From positions 1 through 35,208 of the forward strand of contig JAUWNP010000025.1 of the NCBI GenBank assembly GCA_030612585.1: 35,208 nt of DNA, read 5' to 3'. Of the stretch, positions 15,359-23,340 are shown in pieces (the stretch's first letter is position 1; every line of letters begins with the position of its first letter). This DNA is from Anaerolineae bacterium. Its GTDB lineage: Bacteria > Chloroflexota > Anaerolineae > B4-G1. A program made the position numbers and the translations under genes. The notes below the pieces were generated by a model. The model ran no database searches, had not been told where the DNA came from, and saw only the letters and a program-made list of their open reading frames with translations.

Positions 15359-16264
15359 ATGACACTTTCCCAGATTGATGGACATACACAGTTGGTCGGG
15401 CTGATCGGCTGGCCGGTGGAACATAGTCTCTCACCAGTGATGCACAACGTGGCCTGCGATGCGCTGGGACTGAACTGGCGCTATGTCCCGCTGCCGGTAC
15501 CGCCGGGGCAGGTCGAGGCAGCTGTGCACGGGCTGGCCGCGCTGGGCTTCCGTGGCGCCAACGTGACCGTGCCGCACAAGCAGGCGGTGATGCCTGCGCT
15601 CGACTCCATCGCTCCCAATGCCAGGGCCCTCGGCGCGGCCAACACTCTCGTCATCGGACGAAGCGCGGACGGGACGCCGGTCATCGGCGGCTACAACACC
15701 GACGACAAAGGCTTCGTCGGCGCACTGCGGCGGGGCGGGTTCGAGCCGGAGGATGGGGGAAGCGCCGTCGTCGTGGGGGCCGGCGGGGCGGCGCGGGCAG
15801 TGGTCCACGGCTTGCTGTGGTCGGGCACTGGTGAAATCGTGGTGCTCAACCGCACCCTGGAACGAGCCCAGGCGCTCGTCTCGGACCTGGGCCGCCGGCC
15901 TCAGGAAGTATCCCGGTTACGCGCGTTGCCGCTCACGCCGGAGACACTGATCGAGTCCGCCCGCGCTGCCGACCTGCTGGTCAATGCGACGACCGTTGGG
16001 ATGTGGCCCCACGTGGATGGCTCCGTATGGCCCGGCGGCGTGCCCATCCCGGCTCACCTGACCGTGTTCGACCTGGTCTACAATCCGCTGGAGACGCGCA
16101 TCCTGCAGCAGGCCCGGCAATCGGGCGCACGCACTATAGACGGGCTGGGGATGCTCGTGCGGCAAGGCGCGCTGGCGTTCGGTATGTGGACCAATCATGG
16201 CCTGGCAGTGAGTGAGATTGCCGCACTGATGCGTGCTGCCTGCAAGCGAGTACTTGGGACGTGA
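15359..16264 (+). CDS. aroE: Shikimate dehydrogenase
   Basis: A 301-residue NADPH-dependent enzyme reducing 3-dehydroshikimate to shikimate. Motifs: LIGWPVEHSLSPVMHN (substrate site), GANVTVPHKQAVMPALD (catalytic Lys), GAANTLVIG, GYNTDDKGFVGAL (catalytic Asp), the Rossmann glycine motif VVVGAGGAARAVVHGLL, a NADP-type NRTLERA, and the C-terminal DGLGMLVRQGALAF. The ATG at 15359 gives the typical start; a GTG at 15338 is in frame. Neither has a convincing ribosome-binding site, so the start is uncertain. The 87 bases upstream hold no clear promoter. azlC follows after 83 bases with no evident terminator between. Confidence 0.94.
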   Translation: MTLSQIDGHTQLVGLIGWPVEHSLSPVMHNVACDALGLNWRYVPLPVPPGQVEAAVHGLAALGFRGANVTVPHKQAVMPALDSIAPNARALGAANTLVIGRSADGTPVIGGYNTDDKGFVGALRRGGFEPEDGGSAVVVGAGGAARAVVHGLLWSGTGEIVVLNRTLERAQALVSDLGRRPQEVSRLRALPLTPETLIESARAADLLVNATTVGMWPHVDGSVWPGGVPIPAHLTVFDLVYNPLETRILQQARQSGARTIDGLGMLVRQGALAFGMWTNHGLAVSEIAALMRAACKRVLGT

Positions 16265-16347
16265 CGATCAATCCGCTGGGCTGCGGATAGCCAGGCCACA
16301 TCGCCTGAGCACATACGTAAAAGATACGCCAAGATCGAGGTGCGGCC

Positions 16348-17076
16348 ATGAATACAACATCTCCAACAGAAGACTGCTCAACCCAGCGAGGATGGCCGAC
16401 TGGCATTACACAGGCTGCCCCAATCGTACTCGGCTACATCCCGATCGGATTGGCGTTCGGCGTCCTCGCCCAAAAGGCTGGCATATCGCCTCTCAACACG
16501 CTGCTGATGTCAATACTCGTGTACGCTGGGTCGTCACAATTGATAGCCATCGGCCTGTTTGCTGCCGGAGCGCCCGCTTTATCGGTCATCCTCACAACAT
16601 TTGTGGTCAACCTGCGCCACACGTTGATGTCGGCTGCGGTCTCGCCGCTTCTTGGGCGATGGCGCAAGGTTGAATTGGCTGCCTTCGCTCACCAATTGAC
16701 CGACGAGACGTTTGCAATCCACTCCGCGCGTTTATTGACGTCGTCTGACCCGATCAATAAAGCAGAGGTCTTCGGTATCAACGTGACGGCACAAGCGGCG
16801 TGGATTTTCGGAACCTGGCTCGGCACTGTGGTGGGACAGTTGATCACTGACGTCAAGCCATTCGCACTGGATTACGCATTGCCAGCGATGTTTGTCGCGC
16901 TCCTGGTCTTACAGATCAAAGACCGCGTTCAGATTGCCGTCGCTCTCCTGACAGGTGTACTAGCCGTGGTATTGCTGCTGATAGGCGTAGAGCAGTGGCA
17001 CGTTATCGCCGCCACTTTGGTGGGTGCAACAATTGGAGTGATGTCTGAGGAATGGATCAAAAAACGATCTTGTTGA
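16348..17076 (+). CDS. azlC: AzlC-family branched-chain amino acid exporter, large subunit
   Basis: A 242-residue polytopic membrane protein of the AzlC family, the large subunit of AzlCD-type transporters that export branched-chain amino acids in characterised cases. Conserved parts are APIVLGYIPIGLAFGVLAQK, LLMSILVYAGSSQLIAIGLF and FVVNLRHTLMSAAVSPLLGR, followed by further hydrophobic helices (LDYALPAMFVALLVLQI, TGVLAVVLLLIGVEQ). The azlD reading frame starts 25 bases before its end, so the two are coupled. It lies between aroE and aroC on the same strand, an unusual place. The substrate here could be an aromatic amino acid or a pathway product; that is speculation from position. Confidence 0.9.
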   Translation: MNTTSPTEDCSTQRGWPTGITQAAPIVLGYIPIGLAFGVLAQKAGISPLNTLLMSILVYAGSSQLIAIGLFAAGAPALSVILTTFVVNLRHTLMSAAVSPLLGRWRKVELAAFAHQLTDETFAIHSARLLTSSDPINKAEVFGINVTAQAAWIFGTWLGTVVGQLITDVKPFALDYALPAMFVALLVLQIKDRVQIAVALLTGVLAVVLLLIGVEQWHVIAATLVGATIGVMSEEWIKKRSC

Positions 17077-17390
17077 CCATTCTTGGCATGGCGTTGGTGA
17101 CGTACATCCCGCGCCTTTTGCCTGTTTGGCTACTTTCGTCCAAATCCTTGTCCCCGCTCGCCGTCGCGTGGTTACGCTATGTGCCCGTGGCCGTGCTCGC
17201 TGCGATGCTGTTGCCGTCAATAGTCGTTCAGGACAATCAAATCAATCTTGGCTTAGGCAATCTTTTCTTCTGGGCTGCTTTCCCGACGCTTCTGGTGGCC
17301 TGGAAGAAACGGAGTCTCTTTGGCTCGGTGGTCGTGGGGATGGTGGTGGTTGCGGTGGCACGGTACGTGTCTGCGCTGCAGGGGAGGTGA
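17052..17390 (+). CDS. azlD: AzlD-family small subunit of amino acid exporter
   Basis: A 112-residue hydrophobic protein with about four transmembrane helices, typical of AzlD, the small partner of AzlC. It begins MDQKTILLTILGMALVTYIP and has RLLPVWLLSSKSLSPLAVAW and the conserved LRYVPVAVLAAMLLPSIVV. It overlaps the azlC end by 25 bases, and its stop is two bases from the aroC start. Its last codons contain the aroC ribosome-binding site (GGGAGGTG). Pairing with AzlC is expected for transport. Confidence 0.88.
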   Translation: MDQKTILLTILGMALVTYIPRLLPVWLLSSKSLSPLAVAWLRYVPVAVLAAMLLPSIVVQDNQINLGLGNLFFWAAFPTLLVAWKKRSLFGSVVVGMVVVAVARYVSALQGR

Positions 17391-17392
17391 CG

Positions 17393-18550
17393 ATGTTACG
17401 ATTTCTAACCGCCGGTGAATCCCACGGCCCCTGCCTGACCGCCATCGTGGAGGGGCTACCTGCGGGTCTTGTGGTAGACGTGGAGGCCATCAATCGCGAC
17501 TTGGCTCGCCGGCAGGGCGGCTATGGCCGCGGCGGACGTATGAATATCGAGCGGGACCGGGTGGAGATCCTGGGCGGGGTGATCGCAGGCCAGACGACGG
17601 GCGCGCCGGTCGCGCTGCGCATTGAGAATCGGGACTGGGCCAATTGGCGTGACCGCTGGGCCGCGGGCGACTTGCCGACTCTGACCGTGCCGCGCCCCGG
17701 CCACGCCGATTACGCGGGGATGGTCAAATACGGCCTGGACGATGCGCGACCGGTGCTGGAGCGGGCCAGCGCGCGGGAGACAGCGGCACGAGTGGCGGTC
17801 GGTGCGCTGGCAAAACAACTTCTGACCGTTTTCGACATCGTCATCGGCGGTTACGTCGTCGAGATCGGTGGAGTCGTCGCGACGAGGCCCGACCTGCCGC
17901 CAGCCGGACTCTGGGCGCTAGCCGAAGCAAGCGACGTCCACTGCCCCGACGAGGATGCCGCCGCGCGGATGAGGGCAGCGATTGACGCGGCACGCCAGGC
18001 GGGCGACTCCCTCGGCGGCGTCTTTATCGTTGTCGCTACAGGCGTCCCGGTTGGCCTGGGGAGTTACGTTCATTGGGAGCGGCGGCTCGATGCGCGGCTG
18101 GCGGCGGCGGTGACGTCCATCCCTGCCATCAAAGGTGTCGAGATTGGCCCGGCGTTCGAGAACGCCCGTCGTCTCGGCACACAGGTGCACGACGAGTTCC
18201 AAATCCTAAATCCCAAATCCCAAATCCCGAACGTGGTGCGCACCTCAAACCGCGCGGGGGGTATTGAAGGGGGAATGAGCAACGGACAGCCCATCGTGGT
18301 GCGGGCGGCGATGAAGCCCATCCCGACCACCGTCACGCCGCTGCGCTCGGTGGATCTGGCGACAGGGGAACCGGCCAAGACGCAATATCAACGCTCTGAC
18401 GTCTGCGCCGTGCCTGCCGCGTCCGTCGTCGGTGAGGCCATGGTCGCCTGGGTGCTGGCCGACGCGCTGATCGAGAAACTAGGCGGAGACAGCCTATCCG
18501 AGATGCGGGAGAGAGTGAGTGAGAATCGCCGTTCTAACGGACATACATAG
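17393..18550 (+). CDS. aroC: Chorismate synthase
   Basis: A 385-residue FMN-dependent enzyme converting EPSP to chorismate, the last shikimate step. Motifs: MLRFLTAGESHGPCLTAIVE, the conserved RRQGGYGRGGRMNIERD, GVIAGQTTGAPVALRIENRD, GHADYAGMVKYGLDDARPVL, ERASARETAARVAVGALAK and NRAGGIEGGMSNGQPIVVRA. A four-unit 7-base repeat (18201-18228) is read in frame as a short loop (QILNPKSQIPNVV) just before the active-site NRAGGIEGG segment, where other enzymes have an ordinary acidic loop. The ATG at 17393 follows GGGAGGTG; longer frames upstream are shadows of azlD. The last 32 bases overlap a decayed metallophosphoesterase reading frame. Confidence 0.95.
   Translation: MLRFLTAGESHGPCLTAIVEGLPAGLVVDVEAINRDLARRQGGYGRGGRMNIERDRVEILGGVIAGQTTGAPVALRIENRDWANWRDRWAAGDLPTLTVPRPGHADYAGMVKYGLDDARPVLERASARETAARVAVGALAKQLLTVFDIVIGGYVVEIGGVVATRPDLPPAGLWALAEASDVHCPDEDAAARMRAAIDAARQAGDSLGGVFIVVATGVPVGLGSYVHWERRLDARLAAAVTSIPAIKGVEIGPAFENARRLGTQVHDEFQILNPKSQIPNVVRTSNRAGGIEGGMSNGQPIVVRAAMKPIPTTVTPLRSVDLATGEPAKTQYQRSDVCAVPAASVVGEAMVAWVLADALIEKLGGDSLSEMRERVSENRRSNGHT
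18201..18228. repeat. Heptamer repeat inside aroC
   Basis: AAATCCT followed by three AAATCCC units. It is read in frame within the chorismate synthase surface loop before NRAGGIEGG. The same heptamer recurs at 26362 (AAATCCC), and close relatives occur at 20341 (CAAATCT) and 28671 (AATCCCG). Confidence 0.85.
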
Positions 18551-18700
18551 CAACCTCCCTGCACTACAGGCAGCCCTCAGTATGATTCAGGAGGAAGGGT
18601 GCGACGCGATCTATCACACGGGCGACGCCATTGGCATTGGCCCGTACCCGAGCGGAAGTTCATCTACCAGGCTTTCTTTGGCGAAAAGCAGTCCAAGTGA
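18519..18700 (+). pseudogene. Metallophosphoesterase remnant with internal deletion
   Basis: The first 45 codons (from ATG 18519) read as the N-terminus of a calcineurin-like metallophosphoesterase, with the metal motif DIHSNLPALQAAL and the second motif HTGDAIGIGPYP. In a different frame, from about 18650, the sequence ends ERKFIYQAFFGEKQSK then TGA (18698-18700), which looks like the C-terminus of such a protein. The middle, normally over 150 residues, is missing, and the two ends are joined out of frame near 18650. The C-terminal assignment is from recognition only and is less sure. It overlaps the aroC end by 32 bases and lies just before aroKB. Confidence 0.65.
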
Positions 18701-18715
18701 GGAGCGGAATCTCTC

Positions 18716-20335
18716 ATGTCACATGTGTCGTCTTTACTTGCCAGGAACATCATCCTTACAGGCTTCATGGGCACGGGCAAGACCACCGTGGGCCAGGAGA
18801 TCGCGCGGCGGCTGGACCGCCCGTTCGTGGATATGGACGCGGAGATCGAAGCGCAGGCGGGCAAGCCTATCCCCTGCATCTTCACTGAGGACGGTGAGCC
18901 TGTGTTTCGGCGAAGGGAAACGGCACTCTGCGAGGAGTTGAGTGCACGACGGGGGCTGGTGATCGCCACCGGCGGCGGGGCGCTGGTGGACCCCTCTAAC
19001 CGAGCGCGGATGATGGAGAGCGGCACCGTCGTCTGCCTGACCTGCTATGTGGACGAAATCCTGCACCGTCTGCAGAGGGCTGGTAACTCCGACAGACCGC
19101 TGCTCGACGTGACCGACCCCCGCGCTGAGATTGAGAGATTGCTGAAGATACGCCGTGAGGCATACCGGGCCATCCCCTGGCAGATTGATACTACCCACCT
19201 CTTGGTTGAGGAGGTGGCCGCACGAGTGATCGAAATCGCCAACGTCATCACCCTCCCCGTCCGCTACCCCGGCGGTCAGTATCCAATCCACATCGGCTAC
19301 GGGCTGCTGACGCACATCGGGGTGGTGCTAGGCGCGGCGGGTGCACCCGAGGGGTCGCGCGTCGCCGTCGTCTCCAACCCCATCGTCGCGCCGCTCTACG
19401 GTGATCAGGTCGAGGGCGGATTGAGGTCGGCGGGGTTCCGGCCATTCGCCTGCTCTATATCCGATGGGGAGCGGCACAAGACGCTCGCCACCGTCGCCGC
19501 ACTCTACGACCAGTTTCTCACCGGAGGATTGGACCGCAGCGGCACTGTGCTCTCGCTGGGCGGCGGCGTGACCGGCGACGTGGCAGGCTTTGCGGCGGCG
19601 ACCTTTATGCGGGGCGTTCGCTTCGCTCAGGTGCCCACGACTCTGCTGGCGATGGTGGATGCCAGCGTAGGCGGCAAGACGGCCGTTGATCTTCCCCAGG
19701 GCAAGAACCTCGTTGGTGCGTTTAAACAGCCTGCATTGGTGGTGGTTGACCCCGCTGTGCTGGCGACACTGCCCGCCGAGGAGATCCGCTCCGGCCTGGC
19801 CGAGGTGATCAAACACGGCATCATCGGCGACCTGGACCTCTTCGTCGAACTGGAGAGGAGAGGGAGGGACAAGGAGACAAGGGGACAGGGAGACTGGGTG
19901 ACCTGGATCGCACATTCGCTTCGTGTCAAAATTGCCATTGTCGAGCAGGATCCATTCGAGCAGGGACGCCGCGCCGTGCTCAACCTGGGCCACACCGTAG
20001 GCCACGCGCTGGAGAAACTGAGCGGCTTTGCGCTACGCCACGGCGAAGCAGTGTCCATCGGGATGGTGGCTGCGGCGCGGACTGCGGCCGAACTGGGCCT
20101 AGCCCCCCCAGCGCTCGCCGACCGCGTCGAGGCGGTACTTGCAACCTGGGAGTTGCCAGTGCGGTGCCCTCCCTTCGACACAGGCGCCATCTGGGAGGCA
20201 ATGGCCCACGACAAGAAGCGGCAGGGGCGATCCTTGCGCTGGGCGCTTCCCCGCGCCATCGGCGAGATGGAGATCACCGGCGACGTCCCGCAGGAGACAG
20301 TGAAGTCAGTTCTGCGCAATCTGGGAGCAAGATAG
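18716..20335 (+). CDS. aroKB: Bifunctional shikimate kinase / 3-dehydroquinate synthase (AroK-AroB fusion)
   Basis: A 539-residue fusion catalysing two non-consecutive shikimate steps. Residues 1 to about 170 form shikimate kinase: P-loop [47 protein letters not shown] and ATGGGA. Residues about 185-539 form 3-dehydroquinate synthase, which cyclises [89 protein letters not shown] and [14 protein letters not shown], with metal ligands present. An 8-base tandem repeat (19866-19897) is read in a loop ([14 protein letters not shown]). The fusion is known from Thermotoga and others. The ATG at 18716 follows GAGGAG at a rather long spacing. Confidence 0.94.
   Translation: MSHVSSLLARNIILTGFMGTGKTTVGQEIARRLDRPFVDMDAEIEAQAGKPIPCIFTEDGEPVFRRRETALCEELSARRGLVIATGGGALVDPSNRARMMESGTVVCLTCYVDEILHRLQRAGNSDRPLLDVTDPRAEIERLLKIRREAYRAIPWQIDTTHLLVEEVAARVIEIANVITLPVRYPGGQYPIHIGYGLLTHIGVVLGAAGAPEGSRVAVVSNPIVAPLYGDQVEGGLRSAGFRPFACSISDGERHKTLATVAALYDQFLTGGLDRSGTVLSLGGGVTGDVAGFAAATFMRGVRFAQVPTTLLAMVDASVGGKTAVDLPQGKNLVGAFKQPALVVVDPAVLATLPAEEIRSGLAEVIKHGIIGDLDLFVELERRGRDKETRGQGDWVTWIAHSLRVKIAIVEQDPFEQGRRAVLNLGHTVGHALEKLSGFALRHGEAVSIGMVAAARTAAELGLAPPALADRVEAVLATWELPVRCPPFDTGAIWEAMAHDKKRQGRSLRWALPRAIGEMEITGDVPQETVKSVLRNLGAR
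19866..19897. repeat. Octamer repeat inside aroKB
   Basis: Four 8-base units, GGGACAAG, GAGACAAG, GGGACAGG and GAGACTGG. They are read in frame within the AroB half as a charged loop after [10 protein letters not shown]. Confidence 0.7.
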
Positions 20336-20336
20336 A

Positions 20337-20807
20337 ATGACAAATCTCAAATCTCAAATCTCAAATCTCAAAATCCTGGTCCTCCATGGCCCCAACCTCA
20401 ACCTGCTGGGGCAGCGAGAGCCTGAAATCTACGGTCACGTGACGCTGGACGAGATCAACGCGGCGCTGCACGCGATGGCGGCCGAGCGCGGCGTAGAACT
20501 GCACATCGTGCAGTCTAACTCCGAGGGGACGCTCGTTGACGCACTGCACGAGGCGATGGACTGGGCCGACGGCGTGCTCATCAACCCCGGTGCCTACACC
20601 CACACCAGCGTCGCGCTGAGGGACGCAATCGCCAGTGTGGGCCTCCCCACGGTGGAGGTACACCTCTCAAACATCTACGCCCGTGAGCCGTTCCGCCATA
20701 GGTCGCTCATTGCGCCGGTCTGCCTGGGACAGATCAGCGGCTTCGGCTGGCGCAGTTACCTTCTGGGGTTGACGGCGCTGCTGGGAGCCCTGGCAGGTCA
20801 TACATGA
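20337..20807 (+). CDS. aroQ: 3-Dehydroquinate dehydratase, type II
   Basis: A 156-residue type II dehydroquinase, the third shikimate step. The core starts [20 protein letters not shown] (catalytic-loop region). It continues with [16 protein letters not shown], the catalytic [34 protein letters not shown] and the C-terminal [15 protein letters not shown]. Relatives begin directly at the KILVL strand; here an extra eleven residues ([11 protein letters not shown]) come from a heptamer repeat placed between the start codon and the core. The ATG is only one base after the aroKB stop. It is the last intact gene of the aro operon. Confidence 0.95.
   Translation: MTNLKSQISNLKILVLHGPNLNLLGQREPEIYGHVTLDEINAALHAMAAERGVELHIVQSNSEGTLVDALHEAMDWADGVLINPGAYTHTSVALRDAIASVGLPTVEVHLSNIYAREPFRHRSLIAPVCLGQISGFGWRSYLLGLTALLGALAGHT
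20341..20368. repeat. Heptamer repeat at the aroQ start
   Basis: Four perfect CAAATCT units follow the aroQ ATG directly and encode most of the added N-terminal residues. Confidence 0.9.
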
Positions 20808-20819
20808 GGAGACCTTACA

Positions 20820-20900
20820 GTGAAACGTGCCAACCGCCTACTGAACATCCCCCCTTATCCTTTTGCCCGCTGGGCAGCCCACGTAGAAACCTCCCGGCGA
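20820..20900 (+). pseudogene. Probable N-terminal remnant of a class I/II aminotransferase
   Basis: From a GTG at 20820, preceded by GAGGAG, 27 codons read KRANRLLNIPPYPFARWAAH and VETSRR. This strongly recalls the N-terminus of LL-diaminopimelate-type or related class I/II aminotransferases (family wording: a basic start, then NIPPYLFA). Afterwards the frame becomes Pro/Ser-rich and loses any resemblance, ending at TGA 20988-20990. An aromatic aminotransferase would be the missing last step of the Phe and Tyr routes in this operon. The assignment rests on a short motif recalled from memory. Confidence 0.5.
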
Positions 20901-20929
20901 CCATCCATGCCCTCTCCACCAAGCCCGCC

Positions 20930-20958
20930 TTGCCCGAATCGCCCCCCTGGGTTACAAT
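20930..20958 (+). promoter_or_regulatory. Candidate promoter of the membrane glycosyltransferase cluster
   Basis: TTGCCC (20930-20935), a 17-base spacer and TACAAT (20953-20958). The predicted start near 20965 leaves a leader of about 18 bases that still contains GGAGGAG before the ATG at 20983. Confidence 0.5.
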
Positions 20959-20982
20959 GGCGGCTTGATGGTTGGAGGAGTA

Positions 20983-23340
20983 ATGGGTGAGCGCGTTGCT
21001 CAGTTTTGGCTGATCGGCATCCTGGCGGCCTTTGTCCTGCTCGCTAGCGGTTACGCCTATGTCACGCCGACGCTTGAGGCCCCCGACGAGGTCTACCACT
21101 ACGACTACATCCGCAGCCTGGTGAACACCGGCCGGCCGCCGGTGTTGGAGGAGGGTGGGGGACGGGGCTTTGGGCATCACGCGCCGCTCTACTACGCCTA
21201 CGGCGCGCTGATCAGTTTCTGGGCGGGGGAGAACGACCTGGAAGAGTGGTCCCAGCGGCACAATCCCTACTTCGGCTACCGCTTCGGCGATGTGGGCCGG
21301 GACAACAAAAACCTCTACCTCCATCCCGATGATGATACCTTTGGCCGGAGCGACACCTGGCTGGGTATCCGCGTCGTGCGCTGGGCCTCGGTCATCCTGG
21401 GCGCGGTCACCGTCTGGGTGGTCTACCGCGTGGGGCGCGAACTCTTCCCCGACCGGCCCGAGATGGCGCTGGGGGCAGCGGGGTTGGCCGCCTTCATCCC
21501 TGAATTCCTCTTCATCTCCGGCGCGGTTAACGACGACAACGGGGCTACTCTCTGGGGTGCACTGGCCCTGTGGGCGATGATGCGCATCCTACGAGAAGGA
21601 CCCACCCCGCGCCGCTGCGTTGGCCTGGGGCTGGCGCTGGGCTTGGGGTGGCTCTCCAAACTCACGGTCGTGTCGCTGGTGCTGACGGCCGGGCTGGCGC
21701 TACTGGTGGCCTGCCGGTGCTCCTGGCGCGACCGTTCGGCTGAGCGCTCACGGCGAAGCCTCCTGCGCTGGGGCTTGATTGTCTTCGGCGTGGCCGCGCT
21801 CCTGATCGTCCCCTGGCTGGTGCGCCAGACCGTCCTCTATGGCGATCCCACCGGCACGGCGCGGGAGATGACGGAGTGGGGACTGCGGGAGCGCCCGGTC
21901 ACCCTGGCCGACCTGGGTCCCGACCTCTACTGGCTGCGCACTTCCTTCTGGGGCCGCCTGGGCTATAACCAAATCCCTCTCTCTGCCTGGATCTACACTC
22001 TGTTGGACATCGTCTCCCTGCTCGCTCTCCTGGGCCTCGCGCGCCTCATCATCCGCCGCCTCCGCTCCCCCTCTCTCCAGTCTCCAATCTCCAACCTCCA
22101 ATCTCCATTCTCCATTCTGGCTGCCTCGGTCCTTCTCACGCTCGGCCCGATGATCGTGCGTCGCTTCCTGCGGCCAATGCCCAACTTCGGGCGCTATCTC
22201 TTCCCCGTTCTGCCTGCCATCGCGGTGCTCTTCTTCGCTGGACTGGCCGCCTGGTTCCCACGCCGCTACCACCGCCACCTGGCTCTGGGCGTGACGCTGG
22301 CGATGCTGGTGCTGGGGGTGGCCGGACTGGTCTGCTTCCTGGCCCCGGCCTATGCCCGCCCTCCCATCTACGATGCTGCCGCCGCCCCGGAGCCGGCCCA
22401 CCGGCTGGACTGGGTTTACCTGGAGGCCTGTGGTGAGCCCTTCGGTTCTGCTCAGGACAAACCTTGTCAGACCAATGGCCGGCCTCTGGTACGCCTGCGC
22501 GGCTATGACCTGGAGCGGGAGGCAGTCGCGCCAGGGGAACCGCTACGGGTCACCCTCTACTGGGAGGTGCTGGGGGAGACCCCAACGGATTACGTCCTCT
22601 TCGCGCAACTGTTCGGGCGAGGAGGGGCGAAGGTAGGCCAGCGAGATACCTACCCTGGCCTGGGCCACTACCCAACCTCCTTCTGGCGGGCCGGGCAGGT
22701 TTTCGCCGACGAGGTGCCCATCCCTGTGGCCCCAGACGCCGCCGGCCCCAGCCGGCTGCGGTTGGACGTGGGGCTTTACGAGCGGGAGAGCGGGCAGCGT
22801 CTGGCGGTCGTGGACGAGGCAGGCGACCCGGTGGGCACGGCGACGGCTGGCTGGCTGAAACTGACCTCCGCCGGGGAAGTGCCCCCGCCTCCTGTGTTCA
22901 CCGACTACCGGTTGGGCGACTCTATCGCCCTGATCGGCTATGACCTGGAGATGGAACTCCCCCCCGCTTCGGGTGGGCCGGGGGGAGTACACCTGGTTCT
23001 CCACTGGGCCTCCCTGGCCCCACTGGAGCAGGATTACACCATCTTCGTGCACCTCATCGGCCCCGACGGCGCGCTGGCGGCCCAGGCCGATGGCCCCCCT
23101 GTGGGTGGGGACTATCCGACCGTACTCTGGGCTCCCGGTGAGATTATTGCCGACGGGTGGCTCATCCCTATGGAGGGCCTGCCGCCGGGGACCTACGACC
23201 TCCGCGTGGGGATGTACCTGCTAGAGACCGGGGAACGGCTGCCGGCCTTCGATGAGCATGGTACGCGGCTTCCTGCTGACGCCATCTCTCTGGACACGCT
23301 GGAGTGGTGTTCCGAGCCTGCCGAAGGAGTAGCGCCGTGA
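20983..23340 (+). CDS. Polytopic glycosyltransferase-like (GT39/DUF2142-like) membrane protein with two C-terminal modules
   Basis: A 785-residue protein. The N-terminal two thirds is polytopic, with about ten hydrophobic segments. The first, FWLIGILAAFVLLASGYAYV, is followed by the motif LEAPDEVYHYDYIRSL, the acidic pair expected on the outer face of lipid-sugar-dependent GT-C glycosyltransferases. Further conserved parts are FGHHAPLYYAYGALI and FISGAVNDDNGATL. The C-terminal third has two related beta-sandwich-like modules (about 502-625 and 642-775) with the pattern YDLE...PGEPLRVTLYWEV..DYVLFAQL..YPTSFW..GQV. The second shows GYDLEMELPP, DYTIFVHLIG, YPTVLWAPGEI and GTYDLRVGMYLLETGERL. Probable role: transfer of sugars from a polyprenyl carrier to an extracellular acceptor. 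Start chosen by SD GGAGGAG; an ATG at 20968 is also possible. A heptamer repeat and a palindromic element are read in frame. Confidence 0.75.
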   Translation: MGERVAQFWLIGILAAFVLLASGYAYVTPTLEAPDEVYHYDYIRSLVNTGRPPVLEEGGGRGFGHHAPLYYAYGALISFWAGENDLEEWSQRHNPYFGYRFGDVGRDNKNLYLHPDDDTFGRSDTWLGIRVVRWASVILGAVTVWVVYRVGRELFPDRPEMALGAAGLAAFIPEFLFISGAVNDDNGATLWGALALWAMMRILREGPTPRRCVGLGLALGLGWLSKLTVVSLVLTAGLALLVACRCSWRDRSAERSRRSLLRWGLIVFGVAALLIVPWLVRQTVLYGDPTGTAREMTEWGLRERPVTLADLGPDLYWLRTSFWGRLGYNQIPLSAWIYTLLDIVSLLALLGLARLIIRRLRSPSLQSPISNLQSPFSILAASVLLTLGPMIVRRFLRPMPNFGRYLFPVLPAIAVLFFAGLAAWFPRRYHRHLALGVTLAMLVLGVAGLVCFLAPAYARPPIYDAAAAPEPAHRLDWVYLEACGEPFGSAQDKPCQTNGRPLVRLRGYDLEREAVAPGEPLRVTLYWEVLGETPTDYVLFAQLFGRGGAKVGQRDTYPGLGHYPTSFWRAGQVFADEVPIPVAPDAAGPSRLRLDVGLYERESGQRLAVVDEAGDPVGTATAGWLKLTSAGEVPPPPVFTDYRLGDSIALIGYDLEMELPPASGGPGGVHLVLHWASLAPLEQDYTIFVHLIGPDGALAAQADGPPVGGDYPTVLWAPGEIIADGWLIPMEGLPPGTYDLRVGMYLLETGERLPAFDEHGTRLPADAISLDTLEWCSEPAEGVAP
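22074..22115. repeat. Heptamer repeat inside the first membrane-protein gene
   Basis: Six 7-base units of (T/C)CTCCA(G/A/T). They are translated as LQSPISNLQSPFSIL between two transmembrane helices, after a basic IIRRLR segment, so the insertion lies in a probable cytoplasmic loop. Confidence 0.85.
22438..22471. repeat. Single palindromic micro-element in coding sequence
   Basis: CCCTTCGGTTCTGCTCAGGA followed by CAAACCTTGTCAGACC resembles one unit of the pheT 24-base array (CCCTTCGG....GCTCAGGG) plus a partial second arm. It encodes CGEPFGSAQDKPCQTN between the membrane part and the first C-terminal module. Confidence 0.5.
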
